A stretch of DNA of 64,000 nt from Pseudomonas sp. GTDB taxonomy: Bacteria; Pseudomonadota; Gammaproteobacteria; Pseudomonadales; Pseudomonadaceae. Shown piece after piece: positions 1-8,415 of this stretch. Position 1 is the first letter of the stretch, and the number at the start of each line of letters is the position of its first letter. The stretch lies in contig NZ_JAUXMX010000007.1 in assembly GCF_030683065.1 (NCBI RefSeq), forward strand, positions 62,001-126,000, given 5' to 3'. The notes beneath the pieces are model-generated. The model did no database searches. It saw nothing but the letters and a program-made list of their open reading frames with translations, and was not told the DNA's origin. The position numbers and the translations under genes were made by a program.

Positions 1-85
1 AGCCAAACTGTCGTCTGGACATTTTTTAACCAGCGAATCATCATTTGCTTACCCGCACCTCGCGGGCTGTTTATGAGGATCCAGC

Positions 86-244
86 ATGGCCAAAAATCGC
101 CAACAACACCCGAACAAAGCTAAATCCATGATTGCTCAGCCACTGTTCCGCTGCCGCCAGGAAAAACCCGGCAAAGGCAAAGGCAGTTATCGCCGCGAAG
201 CCTCCCAGCAAAACTGGGAGGCTTCAGTCCTTCGGGCAGCCTGA
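86..244 (+). CDS. arfA: Alternative ribosome-rescue factor A
   Basis: This 52-residue protein matches ArfA, which enters ribosomes stalled on mRNAs without a stop codon and recruits release factor RF2 to free the peptide. Visible hallmarks are NKAKSMIAQPLFR (residues 10-22) and the basic KGKGSYRRE motif (residues 30-38), both typical of Pseudomonas ArfA. A GAGGA ribosome-binding site sits 6 nt before the ATG. A strong 11-bp hairpin lies inside the last third of the reading frame. In known arfA genes such a hairpin is cut by RNase III or ends transcription, so the functional protein comes from a nonstop mRNA and is normally destroyed by tmRNA tagging. The family match is clear. The regulation is inferred from the hairpin position. 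Confidence 0.88.
   Translation: MAKNRQQHPNKAKSMIAQPLFRCRQEKPGKGKGSYRREASQQNWEASVLRAA
198..224 (+). promoter_or_regulatory. Intragenic arfA hairpin (RNase III/termination type)
   Basis: AAGCCTCCCAG (198-208) pairs perfectly with CTGGGAGGCTT (214-224) around a CAAAA loop, giving an 11-bp GC-rich stem inside the arfA coding sequence, after the conserved KGKGSY block. No T-run follows, which favours endonuclease cleavage over intrinsic termination. Position and form match the self-limiting control known for arfA. Confidence 0.75.
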
Positions 245-316
245 AACCCCGCTGTGGCACGCCTACAAGCTCATTCGTGCTAAGGTAACGGCCTGCAAAA
301 ATGCCTTGAGACCATC

Positions 317-1609
317 ATGCCCAACCTGCTACTTCGCAGCCTGAGCCACATCACCTCGGCCTGCCTCCTGTTACTCCTGACAGCTTGCGCCGAAGCGCCC
401 GCACAGTCGCTGGCCACTGCAGCCGACAGCCCGATCAGCGCCTCGCTCAAACAGCCTGAGCCGCTAGTCGCTGTGGCAAAACTCAGTTTCGCCGACTGGC
501 GCGCCCTGCTACGCAGTGATGCGATTGCCGCAGGCATCGATCCCAAACTGTTTGATCGCGCCTTCGCCGGTATCAGCCCTAACCCCGACGTCCTGGTCGC
601 TGACAGCAGCCAGCCGGAATTCACCCGTCCGGTATGGGAATATCTGGATGGCGCAGTATCTTCACAGCGCATCGCACGCGGCCGCAGCCTGATGTTGCAG
701 CACGGCAATACCCTCTCGCGCATCGAAACACGCTACGGCGTAGACCGGCAAACGCTGGTCGCGATCTGGGGTCTGGAGAGTAACTTCGGCAGCAACATCG
801 GCAATCACAACGTGATCCGCTCGCTCGCCACCCTGGCTTATGAAGGCCGCCGCCAGGTGTTCTGGCGCAGCCAGCTGCTTGCGGTGCTGCAGATCCTCCA
901 GCATGGCGACATCAGCCCGGAACGCCTGGTCGGCTCCTGGGCCGGCGCCATGGGCCAGACCCAGTTCATGCCCACCACCTACAACGAACATGCCGTGGAT
1001 TTCGACGGCGATGGTCGCCGCGACTTGTGGAGCTCCTCGGCTGACGCCCTCGCCTCGGCTGCTCATTACCTGCAGGCCTCGGGCTGGCAGCAAGGCCAGC
1101 CCTGGGGCTATGAGGTGCGCCTGCCAACAGCCTTCGACTACAGCATGGCCGACCCGGAGGTTCGCCGCAGCCTTGCCGAATGGACAGCTCTCGGTGTCGA
1201 AGCGCTTACGCCGCCAGCGCAGCATGTGACAAGCGAAACCAAGGCTACCCTGATGCTGCCGGCCGGCCACCGCGGTCCAGCCTTCCTGCTGCTGAGCAAT
1301 TTCCGCAGCATTCTCAAATACAACAATTCGACCTCCTACGCCCTGGCTATTGGCCTGCTGGCTGATAGCCTGCGCGGTAGTGATGGCGTACGCGCTGCCT
1401 GGCCCCGCGAGGAGCGCCAACTGGGTCGCAGCGAGCGCATCGAACTGCAGGAGTTGCTCGCCAAGAATGGCCTGGAGCCAGGACCGGCCGACGGCATCAT
1501 CGGTGCTAACACACGCAAGGCCGTGCGCGCCTTCCAGCTGCAGCAGGGCTGGCCAGCCGACGGTTACCCAACCCAAGACTTGCTGGTACGTCTGCGCACG
1601 CCACTCTGA
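317..1609 (+). CDS. Lytic murein transglycosylase, MltB/SLT_2 family lipoprotein with peptidoglycan-binding domain
   Basis: The product cleaves the glycan strands of peptidoglycan to 1,6-anhydro ends, acting in the periplasm. It starts with a lipoprotein signal ending LTAC (Cys24). The SLT_2 domain spans roughly residues 55-345, with the catalytic-glutamate motif WGLESNFG (Glu154) and the family segments GSWAGAMGQTQFMPT and VDFDGDGRRD. A PG_binding_1 domain (about residues 365-428, with DGIIGANTRKAVRAFQ) closes the protein. At 430 residues it is longer than classic MltB because of that extra domain. It follows arfA by 72 nt in the same direction. A second MltB-type enzyme lies at 7387-8406, without the C-terminal domain. 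Confidence 0.92.
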   Translation: MPNLLLRSLSHITSACLLLLLTACAEAPAQSLATAADSPISASLKQPEPLVAVAKLSFADWRALLRSDAIAAGIDPKLFDRAFAGISPNPDVLVADSSQPEFTRPVWEYLDGAVSSQRIARGRSLMLQHGNTLSRIETRYGVDRQTLVAIWGLESNFGSNIGNHNVIRSLATLAYEGRRQVFWRSQLLAVLQILQHGDISPERLVGSWAGAMGQTQFMPTTYNEHAVDFDGDGRRDLWSSSADALASAAHYLQASGWQQGQPWGYEVRLPTAFDYSMADPEVRRSLAEWTALGVEALTPPAQHVTSETKATLMLPAGHRGPAFLLLSNFRSILKYNNSTSYALAIGLLADSLRGSDGVRAAWPREERQLGRSERIELQELLAKNGLEPGPADGIIGANTRKAVRAFQLQQGWPADGYPTQDLLVRLRTPL

Positions 1610-1748
1610 GAGCGGATGACCGAGCCACCTTGTTTGGGCGTATGCAAATAGGCCGAGGTCGCGCTGCCGAGTGAGCAACGCGACAAAGCCAGTAAGGCAC
1701 CCCGCCGTCTTTGCGTAGCTGGAGAGGCTTGAGGATCAATCGCGCACC

Positions 1749-1767
1749 ACGCTGTTGATAACAGCGT
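1749..1767. repeat. Short perfect inverted repeat in the intergenic gap
   Basis: ACGCTGTT and AACAGCGT form an 8-bp inverted repeat around GAT, between the convergent transglycosylase and FNT channel genes. There is no T-run, so it could be a weak terminator or a protein-binding site. The function is unassigned. Confidence 0.35.
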
Positions 1768-1838
1768 AAGCCCCGCACACCAACCTCACTTCAGCGGCCA
1801 AATAGCCAGATAACGCCAGGCGCCAGCATCGCATTGAC

Positions 1839-2648
1839 TCAGCGGGCATGCGGCTCGTTACGCAGGTAGGCCAGCCAGTAGACGCCTGCGACCAGCAGCG
1901 TGCCGCCAACGATATTACCCAGGGTTACCGCCACTAGGTTGCGTCCAACCCCGCCAAGCGCCACCACCCCCTGACCGTCAAGAACCAGCCCATAGGGCAG
2001 GAAAAACCAGTTGGCAATCGAGTGCTCGAAGCCGATGGTAACGAAGGCACTGATCGGTAACAGGATGGCCACAATCTTGTCGCAGACACTGCGCCCACCC
2101 ATGGCCAGCCACACTGCCAGACACACCAGGACGTTGCTGAGGATACCGCGGGCAAAAGCCTCGAGCAGCGACAGCTCGGCCTTGCTTCGCGCAATTTGCA
2201 CCGCCATTTCACCGACAACACCGCTGCCCATGCTGGCAATATCGGCCCAGACCACCAGCAGCACCGTGCCCAGGCAACCCAGAACATTACCAAGATAGAC
2301 CAGCCACCAGTTGCGCAGCACCGCGCCGGCGCTGATCAGCTTGCTCGCCCAGGCCATCGCCAAGAGGTTGTTACCGGTGAACAGCTCGGCACCGCCGACT
2401 ACCACCAATACCAGGCCCAGACTGAAACTCAGTCCACCCAGCAAACGGGTCACGCCAAAACCGAGATTACTGTCGCTAACGACCACAGTGAAAAACAAAG
2501 CGCCAAACGAGATGAACGCACCGGCCAGCAACGCCAGCACAAACACGCTCAAGCTATCCGCATGCGCCTTGGCAACGCCCATTTCCTCAACCCGACGCGC
2601 GATTTGCCGCGGCTGATAGGCATCGGCAAACAGATGTTCTTCCGCCAT
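1839..2648 (-). CDS. Formate/nitrite transporter family (FNT) channel
   Basis: The 269-residue product belongs to the FNT family of pentameric inner-membrane channels for formate, nitrite or related small anions. It has about six hydrophobic segments and family-typical stretches such as GAELFTGNNLLAMAWASK and LPYGLVL. The start at 2648 (MAEEHLFADAYQPRQIA) is preferred over an in-frame start 16 codons upstream because the family usually begins near this conserved Tyr-Pro segment. No metabolic partner gene is adjacent, so the substrate cannot be told from context. It is transcribed convergently with the upstream transglycosylase and divergently from lipA. Confidence 0.85.
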   Translation of the reverse strand: MAEEHLFADAYQPRQIARRVEEMGVAKAHADSLSVFVLALLAGAFISFGALFFTVVVSDSNLGFGVTRLLGGLSFSLGLVLVVVGGAELFTGNNLLAMAWASKLISAGAVLRNWWLVYLGNVLGCLGTVLLVVWADIASMGSGVVGEMAVQIARSKAELSLLEAFARGILSNVLVCLAVWLAMGGRSVCDKIVAILLPISAFVTIGFEHSIANWFFLPYGLVLDGQGVVALGGVGRNLVAVTLGNIVGGTLLVAGVYWLAYLRNEPHAR

Positions 2649-2834
2649 GAGCGTTCTACCCTCCCCGCGATCGACAAGATATTCGAGTCCATCCACCTGA
2701 ACCCGCCCGCCATCAGTCTAGTCACTCGACGCCGGGTTGGAGCGTAAGTCCGAAGCGCCTTATACACCCCTGCCACCAGCCCGGACCGCACGGCGCCCGA
2801 CGGACTGCACAGTCAGCTCTGTGATAAACTCGGC

Positions 2835-2851
2835 GACGGTTAAAAACCGTC
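2835..2851 (+). promoter_or_regulatory. Hairpin in the lipA leader
   Basis: GACGGTT, AAA, AACCGTC form a perfect 7-bp hairpin about 35 nt before the lipA start. A GATAAACT sequence (2823-2830) just upstream could serve as a -10 element, but no convincing -35 is visible. It may be an operator or a leader structure. Confidence 0.3.
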
Positions 2852-2881
2852 TCGTCCACGGAGCCTCTAGCGGAGCCCAGA

Positions 2882-3940
2882 TTGCCGATGTCCGATATCT
2901 CCCAGCCCAAAACCGTTGCCAGCGGAGAAAAATTCCGCACCACTCAGGGCATCACCGCGATCAAGGACGGGCAAAAGCACCGCGCCTCGAGCGAACCCCA
3001 AGTGTTTGAACCCAAGCCCAAGTGGCTGCGGGTCAAGGCCCCTGGCGGCAGTCGCTTTGAAGCGGTCAAGCGCAATGTCAGCGAACACCGGTTAAGCACC
3101 GTGTGCCAGGAATCGCATTGCCCGAACATGGGTGAATGTTGGTCCAATGGCACGGCGACCATCATGCTGATGGGTTCGGTATGCACGCGCGCTTGTCGCT
3201 TCTGCGCGGTGGATACCGGAAATCCCAACGGCTGGCTAGACCTGGAAGAACCGCAGAACACCGCCAAGTCGGTTGAGCTGATGGCGCTGCGCTATATCGT
3301 GCTGACCTCGGTGGATCGCGACGACCTGGATGACGGCGGCGCAAGCCACTACGCCGCCTGCGTGCGAGCGATCAAGGAGCGTACCCCACAGGTGGTTGTG
3401 GAGGCCCTGACCCCGGACTTCGACGGTGACCTGCAAGCCATCGAACGCGTAGTGGACTCGGGTCTTGAGGTCTTCGCGCAGAACGTCGAGACCGTCAAGC
3501 GCCTGACCCATGAAGTACGCGACCCACGCGCCGGCTACGAGAAAACCCTGCGCGTCCTGGAACACGCCAAGCGCCATCGCCCACAGATGCTGACCAAAAC
3601 CAGCCTGATGCTGGGCCTGGGCGAGACCGACGCAGAGATCCTGGAAACCATGGATGACCTGCGCGCCATAGGCGTGGACATCCTCACTCTCGGCCAGTAC
3701 CTGCAGCCCACCCGCAATCACCTCACGGTCAAGCGCTGGGTCAGCCCGGAAGAGTTCAATCGCTTCCGAGAGCTGGGCCTGGAGAAGGGTTTTATGGAAG
3801 TGGCCGCCGGCCCACTGGTTCGTTCCAGCTACCGCGCCGACAAGGTGTTCGAGAAGAACAACCTGGGCTTGGCCGCGCCAGTGCCGGTGCCAGGCCAGCA
3901 GCTCAACAGTAGCCTGATCCCGACGCTCAATCTGAACTGA
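2882..3940 (+). CDS. lipA: Lipoyl synthase (radical SAM), divergent type
   Basis: The enzyme inserts two sulfur atoms into protein-bound octanoyl groups to make lipoyl cofactors. Both iron-sulfur motifs are present: [12 protein letters not shown] (C75, C80, C86, auxiliary cluster) and CTRACRFC (C101, C105, C108, radical SAM cluster). The C-terminal RSSYRAD serine ligand is also present. Start: GGAG at 2872-2875 is well spaced for TTG at 2882, while ATG at 2888 gives MSDISQPK and is also possible. The family is certain. Oddly, residues after the SAM cluster read [10 protein letters not shown] instead of the CDVGHG-type sequence I remember for Pseudomonas and E. coli LipA, and the gene runs opposite to lipB. 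This suggests replacement by a foreign lipA. Confidence 0.9.
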   Translation: MPMSDISQPKTVASGEKFRTTQGITAIKDGQKHRASSEPQVFEPKPKWLRVKAPGGSRFEAVKRNVSEHRLSTVCQESHCPNMGECWSNGTATIMLMGSVCTRACRFCAVDTGNPNGWLDLEEPQNTAKSVELMALRYIVLTSVDRDDLDDGGASHYAACVRAIKERTPQVVVEALTPDFDGDLQAIERVVDSGLEVFAQNVETVKRLTHEVRDPRAGYEKTLRVLEHAKRHRPQMLTKTSLMLGLGETDAEILETMDDLRAIGVDILTLGQYLQPTRNHLTVKRWVSPEEFNRFRELGLEKGFMEVAAGPLVRSSYRADKVFEKNNLGLAAPVPVPGQQLNSSLIPTLNLN

Positions 3941-3956
3941 TCGGGCTGCAGCACAA

Positions 3957-3996
3957 CGCCTGGCCTCGGGTTTTGCCTGGGGCCGGGCGTTTTTTT
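3957..3996 (+). terminator. Rho-independent terminator of lipA
   Basis: CGCCTGGCCTC (3957-3967) pairs with GGGGCCGGGCG (3979-3989), with two G-U pairs, and is followed by seven T residues. It starts 16 nt after the lipA stop and separates lipA from the convergent lipB cluster. Confidence 0.85.
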
Positions 3997-4017
3997 ATGC
4001 TCCCGTACCTGGATTCG

Positions 4018-4037
4018 TAGGGTGCGCCGTGCGCACC
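4018..4037. repeat. GGTGCGC...GCGCACC palindromic repeat
   Basis: TAGGGTGCGCCGTGCGCACC is a near-perfect palindrome lying between the lipA terminator and lipB. Related elements occur at 38666-38729, 39635-39658 and 54612-54631, so it is a dispersed intergenic repeat family in this genome. Confidence 0.6.
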
Positions 4038-4076
4038 AACATCGGCGCTGCCACAGCAGCAGTGCCTGCGTAAGGC

Positions 4077-4730
4077 TTAGCCGTCTATTGCACCCGCCAG
4101 GGTCTGCTGCTCTGGATAGTCGAGGTGTTTGACCAGCTGCTCGCGCAACCGCGCACTGACCTGCGCCATATCCAACGGTTCAGCCACCTGATCGGCCAGC
4201 TGGGTAATGGCCATGCCGACATAGCCGCAGGGATTGATACGCTGGAACGGCTGCAGATCCATACCCACATTCAATGCCAAGCCATGAAAGGATCGGCCTT
4301 TACGGATGCGCAGGCCGAGCGAGGCGATTTTCGCCCCATCCACATAGACCCCTGGCGCATCTGGTTTGGCCGTGGCAATCACGCCATAGCTGGCCAGCAA
4401 GTCAATCAGGCTACGCTCGATCCGGCTGACCAGCTCACGCACGCCAATGCCACTACGGCGCACATCCAGCAGCAGGTAAGCCACCAACTGGCCAGGGCCG
4501 TGATAGGTCACCTGACCACCGCGATCCACCTGCACCACCGGAATATCGCCCGGGAACAGCACATGCTCGGCCTTGCCTGCCTGGCCCTGGGTAAATACAG
4601 GCGCGTGCTCAAGCAGCCAGATTTCGTCAGGCGTATCCGCACCGCGGGTATCGGTAAAGCGCTGCATCGCATGCCAGGTCGGCTCATAGTCGACCAAGCC
4701 AAGCTCGCGAAAGCCGAGCGGCAAACTCAT
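4077..4730 (-). CDS. lipB: Octanoyl-[ACP]:protein N-octanoyltransferase
   Basis: LipB moves octanoate from acyl carrier protein to lipoyl domains of dehydrogenase complexes, the first step of endogenous lipoate synthesis; LipA acts next. The 217-residue length is normal. Key residues are visible: [11 protein letters not shown] (residues 71-81), the lysine of GAKIASLG (Lys134) and the catalytic cysteine in INPCGYVGM (Cys168). The start codon overlaps the stop of the upstream ybeD gene by one base, indicating translational coupling at the end of the long leftward cell-wall cluster. The lipA gene is close by but on the other strand. Confidence 0.95.
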   Translation of the reverse strand: MSLPLGFRELGLVDYEPTWHAMQRFTDTRGADTPDEIWLLEHAPVFTQGQAGKAEHVLFPGDIPVVQVDRGGQVTYHGPGQLVAYLLLDVRRSGIGVRELVSRIERSLIDLLASYGVIATAKPDAPGVYVDGAKIASLGLRIRKGRSFHGLALNVGMDLQPFQRINPCGYVGMAITQLADQVAEPLDMAQVSARLREQLVKHLDYPEQQTLAGAIDG

Positions 4731-5005
4731 CAGAGCACCATATGGACGATACCGGTCGCGCGCAGGGCGCTGTTGATATCGCGCAACTGGTCTTCACCGG
4801 TTGCCTCGATGTGCAGCTGCACAGTGGTGTACTTGCCGTTACGACTCTGGCGCTCGGCCAGGGTACTGAGATCGACCTTGGCATGCTTGCTGAGGATTTC
4901 GATCACCATATCCTTGTAAGCGGCTCCAGTGTCGCCAACCACTTTGATCGGGTAATCGGCGCAGGGGAATTCGATTTTGTGCGATTTGACGTCAGGTTGA
5001 TTCAT
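4730..5005 (-). CDS. ybeD: YbeD/DUF493 family protein
   Basis: The 91-residue protein belongs to the DUF493 (YbeD) family, small ACT-like proteins usually encoded next to lipB. Family features include [16 protein letters not shown] near the N-terminus and [15 protein letters not shown] in the middle. A regulatory role in lipoate metabolism has been suggested for the family but the molecular function is not settled. The start at 5005 ([14 protein letters not shown]) is chosen because the open frame upstream shows no conserved sequence. It lies 73 nt after dacC and overlaps lipB by one base. Confidence 0.88.
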   Translation of the reverse strand: MNQPDVKSHKIEFPCADYPIKVVGDTGAAYKDMVIEILSKHAKVDLSTLAERQSRNGKYTTVQLHIEATGEDQLRDINSALRATGIVHMVL

Positions 5006-5078
5006 GGCAGTAACGGCCTCGTAAGCCGTGGCAACAGCAACGCCCCTGCGGGTCGGCAGGAGCGTGCAGGTCGCGATA

Positions 5079-6254
5079 TCAGTTGAATAAGCCGAAGAAG
5101 AACAGCCGGATGCTATCCCACAAACGACGGAACAAGCCACCTTCCTCGACAGCCTCCAGGGCCACCAGATCGGCGCTGTGTACGATTTCATCGCCCAGCT
5201 TGACGTCGACCTTGCCGATCACATCACCCTGCTGGATGGGTGCGACCAGTTGCGGGTAGAGGGTCATGCCAGCCTGTAACTTGTCCAGCTGACCTTTAGC
5301 CATGGTCATGGTCAAGTCACTGGCAAGACCCGCCTTGAGCTGACGGGTGACACCCTTCCAGACTTGGGCCTGCGTCAACTCGACACCTTTCTGATAAAAG
5401 GTGCGAGTCTCGAAGAAGCGAAAGCCATAGGTCAACAGCTTCTGGGTTTCTGCGGCGCGAGCTGATTCGCTATCAGTGCCGAACACCGAGGTAATCATCC
5501 GCGCACCGTCGCGTACGGCAGAAGCTACCAGGCAATAACCTGCTTCCTCGGTATGGCCGGTTTTAAGCCCGTCGACAGTCTTGTCGCGCCACAGCAGCAG
5601 GTTGCGGTTGCCCTGCTTGATGTTGTTCCAGAGGAACTCCTTCTGCGCGTAAATGGCGTAGTGTTCCTGGTCTTCGTTGATGATGGCGCGGGCCAGGATG
5701 GCCATGTCGTGAGCACTGGAGTAATGCTCGGGATGCGGCAGACCCGTGGAGTTCATGAAGTGGCTGTTGCTCATGCCCAGTCGCAAAGCGGCTTCATTCA
5801 TCATGTCGGCGAAGGCATCTTCGCTACCGGCAATATACTCGGCCAGAGCAATGCTGGCGTCGTTACCCGACTGGATGATCACGCCATGCAGCAGGTCGTC
5901 GACGCTGGCCTGACTGTTCACCGGTAGAAACATCGTGGAGCCGCCGGAGGCTGCGCCGCCGGTACGCCAGGCGTGCTCGCTGATCGGCACCATGTCCTGC
6001 TCGCCGATCTTGCCTTTGCGGATTTCCAGGGTAGCGATGTAGGCGGTCATCAGCTTGGTCAAGCTGGCTGGCGGCAGGCGCTGGTCACCATTGTTTTCTA
6101 CCAGCACCTGGCCACTGGCGGCATCGAGCAGCACATAAGATTTAGCCGCCAGTTGTGGCGGAGCAGGAATCGCCTGCTGGTTGGCCCAGGCCGCAGGTGC
6201 ACCAAGCAGAAGAAGTGACAAGAAAACGCGTTGCGCAAAGCAGGTGATATTCAT
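5079..6254 (-). CDS. dacC: D-alanyl-D-alanine carboxypeptidase (PBP5/6 type)
   Basis: The enzyme trims the terminal D-alanine from peptidoglycan stem peptides in the periplasm. The 391-residue protein has a signal peptide ending around AAWA (residue 24). The penicillin-binding motifs are intact: SLTK (Ser64, Lys67), SGN (129-131) and KTG (231-233). A PBP5-type C-terminal beta domain follows, and the last residues (LFRRLWDSIRLFFFGLF) form the amphipathic helix that anchors such enzymes to the inner membrane. The start at 6254 gives a proper signal peptide; the frame extends further upstream without one. It sits in the rlpA-dacC-ybeD-lipB run. Confidence 0.93.
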   Translation of the reverse strand: MNITCFAQRVFLSLLLLGAPAAWANQQAIPAPPQLAAKSYVLLDAASGQVLVENNGDQRLPPASLTKLMTAYIATLEIRKGKIGEQDMVPISEHAWRTGGAASGGSTMFLPVNSQASVDDLLHGVIIQSGNDASIALAEYIAGSEDAFADMMNEAALRLGMSNSHFMNSTGLPHPEHYSSAHDMAILARAIINEDQEHYAIYAQKEFLWNNIKQGNRNLLLWRDKTVDGLKTGHTEEAGYCLVASAVRDGARMITSVFGTDSESARAAETQKLLTYGFRFFETRTFYQKGVELTQAQVWKGVTRQLKAGLASDLTMTMAKGQLDKLQAGMTLYPQLVAPIQQGDVIGKVDVKLGDEIVHSADLVALEAVEEGGLFRRLWDSIRLFFFGLFN

Positions 6255-6376
6255 CCGTCTCTCTAAGTTGCTAATGATCGAACATGCCCCAAAAGACACA
6301 TCAGGTAGTACTGCAAGCCGCAGCATGCCGCGACTTACATCGCATCGTTAGTACGCAAAACTGCGCAAAAGTGCGC

Positions 6377-7387
6377 TCAATCCGCCTTGACCAGCGTGGG
6401 CTGGCCGAGATTGGCCAGGCGCACACTCTGTTGCAGTTGTTCAGCCTCGCCCTGGCTGCTCAACGGCCCCAGACGCACCCGGTGGAGAATCTGCTGATTG
6501 CGCACCACTGAGCTGATGAACACCGGCGCAGCCACCGTATCGCTCAATTTGGCCTTGAGCAACTCCGCAGCGTCCGGATTGGCGAAGGCTCCCACCTGGA
6601 GATACAGGCCAGAGGCTACGCCTGAATCGTTTTTTTTTGCGTCAATCTGTACCGGCAGTACGGCCGCAGCATGCTGCTGGGCAGGCGGCGTGTACTGCTC
6701 AAGGGGTTGCGCAATCGGCTGGGCCACCGTCTTGACCTGCGAGACCTGCTGCGGCTGCGCCAGGACCATGGGCACCGGCTGGCCCTGCTGAGCCCACCAC
6801 TCATGGGGGTCGATACCCTCGACCTTGACCCGCGCCGTACCGCTCTCGGCATAGCCAAGTTTCTTCGCCGCGGCAAAGGACAGGTCGATAATCCGGTCCG
6901 AATAGAACGGCCCGCGGTCGTTGACCCGCAGAATCGCGCTCTTGCCGTTTTCCAGGTTGGTCACCCGTACATAGCTGGGCAGCGGCAACGTCTTGTGCGC
7001 GGCGGTCATACCATACAGGTCGTAGGTTTCGCCGTTGGCGGTGGCCTGACCGTGAAACTTGGTGCCATACCAGGACGCCGGGCCTATCGCCTGGTAGCGA
7101 CGCGCATCGGGGATTGGGTAGTACTGCTTACCAAACACCACATAGGGGCTGGCCTTGACCCGACCATAATGCGGCATCGGCACGGCATCCTGGATCAGCG
7201 AGACATCGACATCCCACCACGGCGCCCCGTCCTTGTGCGGACGACTGAAGTCACTAGGGCCGCTAATAGTTGCGCCCGGCTTGGCTGGCGCTACCCCTAC
7301 TTGCTGCGGTGCACGTGTGGACGTACAGCTGGCCAGCAATAGGGCGAGCGCAGAACAGGCAACAAACTTGAACGGCAAAACCGGCAT
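6377..7387 (-). CDS. rlpA: Septal ring lytic transglycosylase RlpA
   Basis: RlpA is an outer-membrane lipoprotein that cuts glycan strands lacking stem peptides at the division septum in Pseudomonas. The 336-residue product has a lipobox LASC (Cys21), a double-psi beta-barrel domain (about residues 100-195, with GPASWYGTKFHGQATANGE and RVNDRGPF, which carry the expected His and Asp) and a C-terminal SPOR domain (about 258-334) that binds denuded peptidoglycan. Its start codon overlaps the mltB stop by one base (TAATG), so the two genes are coupled. Downstream dacC acts on the same wall material. Confidence 0.95.
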   Translation of the reverse strand: MPVLPFKFVACSALALLLASCTSTRAPQQVGVAPAKPGATISGPSDFSRPHKDGAPWWDVDVSLIQDAVPMPHYGRVKASPYVVFGKQYYPIPDARRYQAIGPASWYGTKFHGQATANGETYDLYGMTAAHKTLPLPSYVRVTNLENGKSAILRVNDRGPFYSDRIIDLSFAAAKKLGYAESGTARVKVEGIDPHEWWAQQGQPVPMVLAQPQQVSQVKTVAQPIAQPLEQYTPPAQQHAAAVLPVQIDAKKNDSGVASGLYLQVGAFANPDAAELLKAKLSDTVAAPVFISSVVRNQQILHRVRLGPLSSQGEAEQLQQSVRLANLGQPTLVKAD

Positions 7388-8406
7388 TAGTTGGCCCCTC
7401 GTGCGTCTACCAGCAACTCGGCCAACTGATTGACCGCCATGGCGTACATCACGCTGCGGTTATAGCGGGTGATGACGAAGAAGTTCGGCAGCCCCAACCA
7501 ATACTCGTCACCTTGAGCACCGTCAAGGCGGAAGGCGGTGACCGGCATTTCGCCGTCCAGCTTATCGCTGCTGGTCCAGCCGAGGCCACGCAACTGGTCG
7601 ACGTTCAGCTGCGGGTCAAGGCCGGCGCTCAGGCCCTGCTCAACTTGCTCACCCGCCACCGTAGCGGCGCTGACCACCGGCTCGCCCGGCAACCAGCCGT
7701 GGCGTTTGAAATAGCTGGCCACGCTGCCAATGGCATCCACTGGATTGGTCCAGATATTGATACGGCCGTCGCCGTCAAAATCCACCGCATAGGCGCGAAA
7801 GCTGCTCGGCATAAACTGCGGCAGGCCCATGGCCCCAGCATAGGAACCCTTGAGAGTCAGCGGGTCGACCTGCTCCTCGCGCGAGAGCATCAGGAACTCG
7901 CGCAGCTCCTTGCGGAAGAACGGCGCGCGCGGCGGATAATCGAAGGCCAGGGTCGACAGCGCATCCATCACCCGGTAGTTGCCGGTGTTGCCGCCATAAA
8001 AGGTTTCAACACCGATGATGGCCACAATCATTTGCGCCGGCACGCCGTATTCGGCCTCGGCGCGCGCCAGGGTCGCCTCATGCTGACGCCAGAAATCCAC
8101 ACCGCGGGCGATGCGCGAGTCGGTGATAAAAATCGGCCGGTATTCCTTCCAGGGCTTGACCTTCTCCGCCGGACGCGAGATGGCGTCGAGAATCGCCTGC
8201 TTACGCTGCACTTCGGCGAACAGGCGCCCCAGTTGCTCAGAGGCAAAGCCATAATCGCGGTTCATCTCGACGATGAACTCGCTGACCAGCGGCGAATCAT
8301 TGTAATCAGCAGCGAACGCCGGCTGAACCATAGCGCAAGCAGCGGCCAAACCGAGCCAATGTGTGTGCCGTGCAGCCCAGCCACGCAATATGTGCATTGA
8401 ATTCAT
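7387..8406 (-). CDS. mltB: Membrane-bound lytic murein transglycosylase B
   Basis: The enzyme cleaves peptidoglycan between MurNAc and GlcNAc with anhydro-ring formation. The 339-residue protein has a Sec-type signal (to about AFA, residue 32) without an obvious lipobox cysteine at the cleavage site. The SLT_2 fold carries the catalytic glutamate in GVETFYGGNTG (Glu134) and the family blocks GSYAGAMGLPQFMPSS and VDFDGDGRINIW. An internal ATG three codons downstream is an equally possible start. It lies 9 nt after rodA and overlaps rlpA, within the elongation-complex cluster. Confidence 0.93.
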   Translation of the reverse strand: MNSMHILRGWAARHTHWLGLAAACAMVQPAFAADYNDSPLVSEFIVEMNRDYGFASEQLGRLFAEVQRKQAILDAISRPAEKVKPWKEYRPIFITDSRIARGVDFWRQHEATLARAEAEYGVPAQMIVAIIGVETFYGGNTGNYRVMDALSTLAFDYPPRAPFFRKELREFLMLSREEQVDPLTLKGSYAGAMGLPQFMPSSFRAYAVDFDGDGRINIWTNPVDAIGSVASYFKRHGWLPGEPVVSAATVAGEQVEQGLSAGLDPQLNVDQLRGLGWTSSDKLDGEMPVTAFRLDGAQGDEYWLGLPNFFVITRYNRSVMYAMAVNQLAELLVDARGAN

Positions 8407-8415
8407 AACCCCAAT

